Assembly (NCBI GenBank): GCA_041485845.1
Contig: JBGPKH010000305.1
Coordinates: 1-10,199, forward strand
Length of the DNA stretch: 10,199 nucleotides
Source: OMOG01 sp041485845
Lineage (GTDB): Bacteria > Acidobacteriota > Terriglobia > Bryobacterales > Bryobacteraceae
Direction of reading: 5' to 3'
Shown here: positions 6,375 through 10,199 of the stretch, one piece after another
How the letters are laid out: the number at the start of each line of letters is the position of its first letter
How positions within the stretch are numbered: position 1 is the stretch's first letter
Program-made: the position numbers and the translations under genes
Notes under the pieces: model-generated
The model's input: only the letters and a program-made list of their open reading frames with translations
Databases searched by the model: none
Told to the model about the DNA's origin: nothing

Positions 6375-6386
6375 AGAGGAGCACCC

Positions 6387-6413
6387 GTGATCTGCTCGGA
6401 GGGGGCGGATCAC
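6387..6413. repeat. Imperfect inverted repeat (hairpin) in the 3' untranslated region
   Basis: GTGATCTGC at 6387-6395 pairs with GCGGATCAC at 6405-6413, with one mismatch (a possible G-U pair in RNA) and a nine-base loop. It lies between the leftward gene's stop and the strong terminator. It could stabilise the 3' end of the transcript or be a small structured element; no function is evident. Confidence 0.5.
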
Positions 6414-6454
6414 GAGCGTGGAGGAGCTTACTACGTCAGGGTGGAGGTAACTCG

Positions 6455-7426
6455 TCAGGCCAGCAAACCTCCGTGTCCCAGGCCAGCCACCTCCCAGCCT
6501 GTGACGTGATAGCGAGCCAGCAGCGGCGGCAATACCAGATCCACTACATTCGGCTTGGCCGACCGGAAACAGCCCGGCGCCGAGACGATCGGCACCTCGT
6601 CCCGATACGACATCAGGAGCAGGTTTCCGGGTTCGACGGGCGCCAGGAATCGCTCCACCAGGCCGCCGACCTTGATCATGGCCTGCCCGATCACATCTTC
6701 CGGGCCGGCCGGGGCGGTAGTCGAAGCCACCAGGATTACGCACGGCTTCGACCGCAGCAAATGTTGCAGGCAGCGGGCGACGGAATTCTCATCTTCCGTG
6801 CACGCGAGAACGAAGTTGGCGTTCACGCCGAACCGTTCGAGCCGCTGCCGCATGATGTTCTCGAATAACTGCCGCGCCCGTTCGCCGCTGATGGAATCCG
6901 TGTAGAGAACTCCTACACTCGGAGTCCGGACCGGCCGGGCCTGCAGGATGGGGCCCCGTTCTTTCAGGATGCCGATCACCGCCTCCAACTGATCCTTGGC
7001 CACCGCAAAGGGCGCGCTCTTCACCGTCGCAATCCGCTGCCCCGCCACCGCGTAGCTGAAATTCAGCGACGTGGCGATCACCACGCTGGACGTGCAGTTG
7101 ATCTGTTTGAGCAGTTCATCGTCCACCAGAACGCAGCAGTTTTCCGTGGCCAGCAGATTGGCCCGGCCGCCCGCCGCGAGACGGATTTCGAAGCTGCCGC
7201 AGCCCATCTCGCTGGCCACCGCACAAACCGCATCGTCCTCACCGACCTCGCCCTCCTCCAGCTCGGTGACCCATATGGTCTCCATGCCTTCGGATTCGAG
7301 GACCCGGACATCTTCGTCGCTGATGATATGGCCTTTGGCCAGCAGTTTCTTCCCGCCCGGCCGGAAAACCGTGCAACAAAGGACCCTGCCAGTTGAGGAT
7401 TTCACGTCAACCGTCTGTGCTCTCAT
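6455..7426 (-). CDS. Molybdopterin-binding (MoCF / MoeA-MogA-like) protein
   Basis: A 323-residue cytoplasmic protein. The first half (residues about 1-155) resembles the N-terminal region of molybdopterin-binding proteins linked to molybdenum hydroxylase maturation: RPGGKKLLAKGHIISDEDVRVLESEGMETIWVTELEEGEVGEDDA. The second half (about 168-305) is a MoCF-type Rossmann-like domain: SVGVLYTDSISGERARQLFE, CVILVASTTAPAGPEDVIGQAM, then VEPGNLLLMSY, IVSAPGCFRSAKPNVVDLVLPPLLA. It likely binds molybdopterin or Moco, perhaps for delivery to a molybdenum hydroxylase; no such enzyme is in view. Some relatives carry a fused MobA/MocA-like nucleotidyltransferase domain, absent here. The frame is open upstream to 7522, but the ATG at 7424-7426 with GAGG five bases before it is the clear start. 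It lies downstream of argA on the same strand, ends before the terminator at 6342-6374, and may have its own promoter in 7427-7573. Confidence 0.78.
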   Translation of the reverse strand: MRAQTVDVKSSTGRVLCCTVFRPGGKKLLAKGHIISDEDVRVLESEGMETIWVTELEEGEVGEDDAVCAVASEMGCGSFEIRLAAGGRANLLATENCCVLVDDELLKQINCTSSVVIATSLNFSYAVAGQRIATVKSAPFAVAKDQLEAVIGILKERGPILQARPVRTPSVGVLYTDSISGERARQLFENIMRQRLERFGVNANFVLACTEDENSVARCLQHLLRSKPCVILVASTTAPAGPEDVIGQAMIKVGGLVERFLAPVEPGNLLLMSYRDEVPIVSAPGCFRSAKPNVVDLVLPPLLARYHVTGWEVAGLGHGGLLA

Positions 7427-7480
7427 GTTGGCCTCACAAGTAGAATAGGATCGCGTCCGGTTTAAGGATCTCGATATCCT

Positions 7481-7527
7481 GAAATTGAATTCTACCTCCA
7501 GAAATTGTGGATGTGTAGACAATTTCT
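7481..7527. promoter_or_regulatory. Repeated GAAATTG half-sites with a 9-bp interrupted palindrome, candidate operator
   Basis: In the 147-base gap between argA and the molybdopterin-binding gene, AGAAATTGT (7500-7508) and ACAATTTCT (7519-7527) form a perfect interrupted palindrome with a 10-base spacer. A further direct copy of GAAATTG lies at 7481-7487, exactly 20 bases before the one at 7501. Half-sites at such helical spacing suggest a dimeric regulator acting 55-100 bases upstream of the ATG. It does not match the ModE site as I know it. AGGAT-N6-ATCCT (7466-7481) is a second, shorter palindrome next to it. Confidence 0.45.
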
Positions 7528-7573
7528 TCGGTCTTTTGCGGGTGTGGGGGAGTCCCTCCTTTGGGGGTAGTCA

Positions 7574-8164
7574 CTAACCCTTGAGAGGCGTGGGGATCTG
7601 AATCAGTTGATCGTCCGGTCCCCAGAATTGGGGCTGCTCCGTCCAGCGCGAAGTCCTCAGAATCCGCAGCACGGCGATCTCGTCGCAGGCCTGGAATTTC
7701 GGACAGCGCAGGCAATCCTTCCAGGCTTTCAGCGGAAGTACTCCGCGCTCCACCACGTGGAAACCGGCCTTCTGGAAGAACTCCACCACATAGGTGAAGG
7801 CGAACGTGGCGTCGAGCTCGTAGTTCTGCGCTTCTTGGACCAGCGCTTCCACCAGGCGGCGGCCCACGCCGCGCGTCTTGGCCCGTTGGTGAACCGCCAG
7901 AGACCGGATTTCGCCGATCGTGGGGCTGTAGAAGTGCAGCGCGCCGCAGCCCAGCAGTTCCGGCCCCAGCGTCACCACGGTGAAGTCGCGAATCGCCTCG
8001 GACATCTCGAACTCGGTGCGCGGCAGCATAATGCCCTTGGCCGCATAGCCATTGATGAGCTCGAGAATCGGAGGGATGTCGTGCATCACCGCTTTGCGGA
8101 CGGTGAGGCGCGATGCGGCGCCCGGCGATTCGACGAACGCATCGGCGCGAACCGCGCTGATCAT
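7574..8164 (-). CDS. argA: N-acetylglutamate synthase, short GNAT type
   Basis: A 196-residue GNAT acetyltransferase that fits the short, stand-alone ArgA (S-NAGS) family, which makes N-acetylglutamate from glutamate and acetyl-CoA, the first arginine-pathway step. Blocks seen: TVRKAVMHDIPPILELI (21-37), GIMLPRT (44-50), GEIRSLAVHQ (84-93), the acetyl-CoA loop Q93-R-A-K-T-R-G-V-G-R (93-102), TYVVEFFQKAGF (124-135), LPLKAWKDC (143-151) and a CLRCPKFQACDEIAV block with cysteines at 151, 154 and 160, typical of this family. It lacks the amino-acid-kinase domain of classical E. coli ArgA, so feedback inhibition by arginine through that domain is not expected. The ATG overlaps the argB stop by four bases (ATGA), and GAGG lies seven bases upstream, so the two are translationally coupled. 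The last ~25 residues are poorly conserved. Its place after argC and argB strongly supports the role. Confidence 0.9.
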   Translation of the reverse strand: MISAVRADAFVESPGAASRLTVRKAVMHDIPPILELINGYAAKGIMLPRTEFEMSEAIRDFTVVTLGPELLGCGALHFYSPTIGEIRSLAVHQRAKTRGVGRRLVEALVQEAQNYELDATFAFTYVVEFFQKAGFHVVERGVLPLKAWKDCLRCPKFQACDEIAVLRILRTSRWTEQPQFWGPDDQLIQIPTPLKG

Positions 8165-8946
8165 GCCGGCGCCTCGCTGAGCGTCAGTTGCGTACCGATG
8201 GCGTCTCCGCCCAGAACCCGTTCGAGCACCTGGTCGGCAGCGCCCGGCGCAATCCGCACCTGTTCGACTCCCTCGCGCAGCGCGGCCAACGCCGCTGCCA
8301 GCTTGGCCTGCATTCCGCCGGTAGCGACACCCCCGGCAATCAGGCGCGCGGCTTCGCTTGCAGTCAGAGTGGGGCGCACCTGCTTCGACCCATCGAGCAC
8401 GCCTTCCACATCGGTGAGAAAGATGAGTTGCCGCGCGCCGAAAGCCGCAGCGCAGGCCACCGCCATCTGGTCGGCATTGACGTTGTAGACCTGGCCCCGG
8501 CGGTCGCCGGCCACGCAAGCCACCACCGGGAGATACCCATGGGCGGCGAGCAGGTGCAGCAGCGCGGGATTCGACTTCGTGATGCGGCCTACGGCGCCGA
8601 GAGCCGGATCCATCTGCTCGGCTTCCACCAGAAAGGAGTCGATGCCGCTGAGCCCCACGGCGAGTGCCCCGGCGCGGTTCAGGCTGGCCACCAGCTCGTG
8701 ATTGACGCTGCCGGCAAATACTTTCAGGACCGCGTCAACGGTCTCGGGAGTGGTGACGCGCAGGCCGTTCACGAAGCGGCTCTGGATGCCGCGTTCGGCG
8801 AGAAAGCGGGTCATCTGCTTCCCCCCGCCGTGCACCACAACCATCTCGGTTCCGCGCGCGCGGACGACGGCAATCTGGGCCGCGAGCGCGTCGCGCGACT
8901 GCCGCGAATCGAGCAGCGCGCCGCCAACCTTGACCAGGATCCTCAC
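8161..8946 (-). CDS. argB: Acetylglutamate kinase
   Basis: A 261-residue amino-acid kinase that phosphorylates N-acetylglutamate with ATP, the second committed step to ornithine. Seen: K6 in LVKVGG, the HGGGK loop at 39-43, NGLRVT (60-65) for substrate binding, LNRAGALAVGLSGID (89-103), YNVNADQMA with N157-D159, FLTDVEGVLD (176-185) and TGGMQAK (209-215). Length is normal for ArgB without an N-terminal arginine-sensing helix: the protein begins directly at the first beta strand, so the hexameric, arginine-inhibited form is not indicated. The start is GTG at 8944-8946, overlapping the argC TGA by four bases (GTGA), with GAGGG six bases upstream inside argC. The frame is open much further upstream, but that is argC antiframe sequence. 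The closely related LysZ/ArgB-like kinases of the lysine AAA pathway are an alternative, made less likely by the linked argC and argA. Confidence 0.95.
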   Translation of the reverse strand: MRILVKVGGALLDSRQSRDALAAQIAVVRARGTEMVVVHGGGKQMTRFLAERGIQSRFVNGLRVTTPETVDAVLKVFAGSVNHELVASLNRAGALAVGLSGIDSFLVEAEQMDPALGAVGRITKSNPALLHLLAAHGYLPVVACVAGDRRGQVYNVNADQMAVACAAAFGARQLIFLTDVEGVLDGSKQVRPTLTASEAARLIAGGVATGGMQAKLAAALAALREGVEQVRIAPGAADQVLERVLGGDAIGTQLTLSEAPA

Positions 8947-9947
8947 AGCAGGCCCTCGGTCTCCGGGAGGCCAAGCATCAGGTTCATGTTTTGGATCGCT
9001 TGGCCGGCCGCGCCTTTGACCAGATTGTCGATGGCGCTGACCACCACCGCGCGGCCGGTGCGGGCATCCAGGGTGACACCAATGTCGCAGTAGTTCGTGC
9101 GGGCGACGCCGCGGAGATCGGGCACGTGGCCCGGATTGTACAGACGCAGGAACGGCTCGCCGGTATAGCGCTTCTCGTAGACTCCCAGCAGGTCCTCGGC
9201 GCTCTCCAGGCCGGCGGCGTGAAAGTAGATGGTCTCGAGGATGCCGCGGCCGAGCGGCAGCAGGTGCGCCGTGAAGCTGAACTCGCGCTCTTCCAGGCCC
9301 GAGACTTCGAGCACCTCGGGCACGTGGCGATGCGTGAGGATGGAATAAGCCGAGAAGTTCGCGGCCACCTCGCAGAAGCTGGTCTTGAGGCTCGGCTTGC
9401 GGCCGGCGCCGCTCACGCCCGACTTGGCGTCGCACACAATTCCCGCGGGGCGGTCGACCACGCCGGCTTCGACCAGCGGCCGGATGGCGAGGTTGGCGGC
9501 GGTGGGATAGCAACCCGGATTGGCCACCAGCCGCGCCCCGGGGATTCGCTCGCGGTAAAACTCGGGCAGTCCATAAACGGCCTCAGCCAGGAGCGCCGGC
9601 TGGGTGTGCGGTTCTTTGTACCAGGCGGTATAGTTTTCGGCGGTGCGCAGGCGGAAGGCGCCGCTCAGGTCGACAACCCGCGCTCCAGCCTCCAGCATCA
9701 TGGGTGCAAGCTCCATCGAGACGGCCGGAGCGGTGGCCAAAAAGACGATGGCAAGCCTCTCAGAATGAATAGCTTGCGCCGTACAGGGGAGATGCATTGG
9801 GCCGCTGGCGCCACGGATCGCGGGCGGGGTGGGATCTTCGCGGTGGTCCAATAAGACCGGTTCGACGTGAGGGTGGCGGTGCAGAATCCGCACCAGTTCC
9901 GACCCACTGTAACCGGAGTGCCCAGCGATGCCCGCTTTAGCCTTCAT
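8943..9947 (-). CDS. argC: N-acetyl-gamma-glutamyl-phosphate reductase
   Basis: A 334-residue NADPH-dependent reductase that turns N-acetylglutamyl phosphate into its semialdehyde, the third arginine-pathway step. The dinucleotide-binding loop GHSGYSGSEL is at 9-18, DLSGAFRLR at 93-101, the catalytic cysteine C146 in NPGCYPTA, SGVSGAGRKP at 176-185, and the catalytic His in THRHVPE (H208). AHLLPLGRGIL (227-237) and DNLVKGAAGQAIQNMN (307-322) complete the family pattern; the length is normal. It leads a tight leftward argC-argB-argA operon. The ATG at 9945-9947 has an AT-rich leader without an evident Shine-Dalgarno site, and an extended -10 promoter stands about 30 bases upstream. All key residues are present, so it should be active. 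Confidence 0.96.
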   Translation of the reverse strand: MKAKAGIAGHSGYSGSELVRILHRHPHVEPVLLDHREDPTPPAIRGASGPMHLPCTAQAIHSERLAIVFLATAPAVSMELAPMMLEAGARVVDLSGAFRLRTAENYTAWYKEPHTQPALLAEAVYGLPEFYRERIPGARLVANPGCYPTAANLAIRPLVEAGVVDRPAGIVCDAKSGVSGAGRKPSLKTSFCEVAANFSAYSILTHRHVPEVLEVSGLEEREFSFTAHLLPLGRGILETIYFHAAGLESAEDLLGVYEKRYTGEPFLRLYNPGHVPDLRGVARTNYCDIGVTLDARTGRAVVVSAIDNLVKGAAGQAIQNMNLMLGLPETEGLL

Positions 9948-9955
9948 TATGGTTT

Positions 9956-9977
9956 ATTATTCGTTGCTATGAATAAT
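9956..9977. promoter_or_regulatory. Palindrome at the argC transcription start, candidate operator
   Basis: ATTATTC (9956-9962) and GAATAAT (9971-9977) form a perfect 7-bp inverted repeat with an 8-base spacer, between the argC -10 element and the ATG. Its right arm overlaps the -10 by two bases and so would only partly be transcribed. A DNA operator is more likely than an RNA hairpin. Confidence 0.45.
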
Positions 9978-9983
9978 TATACC
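9970..9983. promoter_or_regulatory. ARG-box-like sequence over the argC -10 element
   Basis: TGAATAATTATACC (+ strand) agrees at 12 of 14 places with the core ARG-box pattern TGAATWWWWATTCA bound by ArgR/AhrC. It covers the -10 hexamer of the arg operon, where a bound repressor would block transcription. The site is AT-rich, so a chance match is possible, and the presence of ArgR in this organism is not known. Confidence 0.4.
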
Positions 9984-9984
9984 A
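9976..9984 (-). promoter_or_regulatory. Extended -10 promoter of the argCBA operon
   Basis: Read leftward, TGG-TATAAT is a consensus extended -10 (TGnTATAAT). No good -35 stands 16-18 bases upstream, as is usual for extended -10 promoters. Transcription would begin near 9969, leaving an untranslated leader of about 20 bases before the argC ATG. Confidence 0.65.
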
Positions 9985-10199
9985 CAGATGGAAAACGCAG
10001 GAGCGCGACGGATCTTGTTGGTCAAACATTCAGTTGCTGAAAACGAAAGGATGTTTACCAAGTCAAGGATCCGGGAGACCAATCGCTAAGAAGAAAATCC
10101 CGCTTGGCTCCAGCATCCCTGATACTCAGTGCAGCACGTAGTGCAAAAAAGTGATACCGCGCACGGCGGCTGAAGGGTGAAGGGCGGGGAACGAGACCA
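9985..10199. other. Intergenic right end, no gene seen
   Basis: About 215 bases upstream of the arg promoter show no coding frame, RNA gene or terminator I can support. A nested inverted repeat is present: AAACAT (10024-10029) with ATGTTT (10051-10056), enclosing TTCAG-TTG-CTGAA (10029-10041). The composition is more AT-rich than in the genes, as expected for a regulatory region. The promoter of a rightward gene beyond the window may lie here. Confidence 0.55.

Larger units (their letters stand above)
6164..6454. other. Intergenic stretch between convergent genes
   Basis: These 291 bases lie between the HAD stop and the stop of the molybdopterin-binding gene. The left 180 bases show no gene or structure I can support. 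The right part holds the leftward terminator and a second hairpin-forming inverted repeat, both in the 3' untranslated region of the leftward gene. Confidence 0.7.

Noticed and set aside
6043..6384. Leftward frame of 113 codons over the HAD 3' end and the terminator
   Set aside because: Parts look protein-like, but it starts inside the terminator hairpin and runs antisense to conserved HAD motif IV. No family is recognised.
7434..7715. Leftward frame of 93 codons across the argA 3' end and the argA-MoCF gap
   Set aside because: It overlaps argA in another frame and covers the repeated half-sites. Composition and position suggest chance.
8188..9093. Long rightward frames of about 290-300 codons opposite argB and argC (8188-9093 and 8991-9854)
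   Set aside because: They are antisense to argB and argC, whose motifs are intact. Long antisense frames are expected in high-GC genes. Their translations show no family features.
10127..10146. GCAC-GTA-GTGC hairpin followed by A6 near the right end
   Set aside because: Only a 4-bp stem, and the A tract follows it on the + strand, so it is not an intrinsic terminator in either direction.

Overview
The window is a piece of a GC-rich bacterial chromosome. Housekeeping genes surround one probable defence module. The gene content suggests an Acidobacteriota-like soil bacterium (Solibacter/Bryobacter type): a compact argC-argB-short-argA operon, a cyanophycinase, a secreted-type TPR protein and a molybdopterin-binding protein. 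This is an inference from gene content and composition; no marker gene is present.

Layout, left to right. 1-360 (+) is the 3' end of a cyanophycinase gene. Convergent to it lies a leftward block: a Rieske-type oxygenase gene (3622-2522), then 10 bases later a ptuA-like AAA/ABC ATPase (2511-1078), then, with no base between stop and start, a ptuB-like HNH endonuclease (1077-382). The last two look like a Septu-type anti-phage pair, of the kind also found as effectors of retron Ec78. No reverse transcriptase is present. Sampled stretches of the pair are lower in GC than the housekeeping genes, which fits horizontal acquisition.

Upstream of the oxygenase, 3623-3838 holds degenerate CGCGGAG repeats. 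They abut an unrecognised reading frame (3839-4435, +) that appears to have lost its 5' end. A leftward TPR protein gene with a signal peptide (5427-4447) and a rightward HAD phosphatase gene (5552-6163) are divergent and share a 124-base intergenic region. A clear leftward terminator (6342-6374) follows.

The right third is entirely leftward: argC (9947-8943), argB (8946-8161) and a short GNAT-type argA (8164-7574), joined by 4-base start/stop overlaps. After a 147-base gap rich in repeated half-sites comes a molybdopterin-binding (MoCF-like) protein gene (7426-6455). The arg genes encode N-acetylglutamate synthesis, its phosphorylation and the reduction of the phosphate, the first three steps to ornithine/arginine. 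An extended -10 promoter overlapped by an ARG-box-like sequence and a palindrome precedes argC. The last ~220 bases hold no gene I can support.

The best candidate for an exciting system is the ptuA-ptuB pair with its tightly apposed Rieske oxygenase. The pair belongs to a known family. A functional link to the oxygenase is only a hypothesis.
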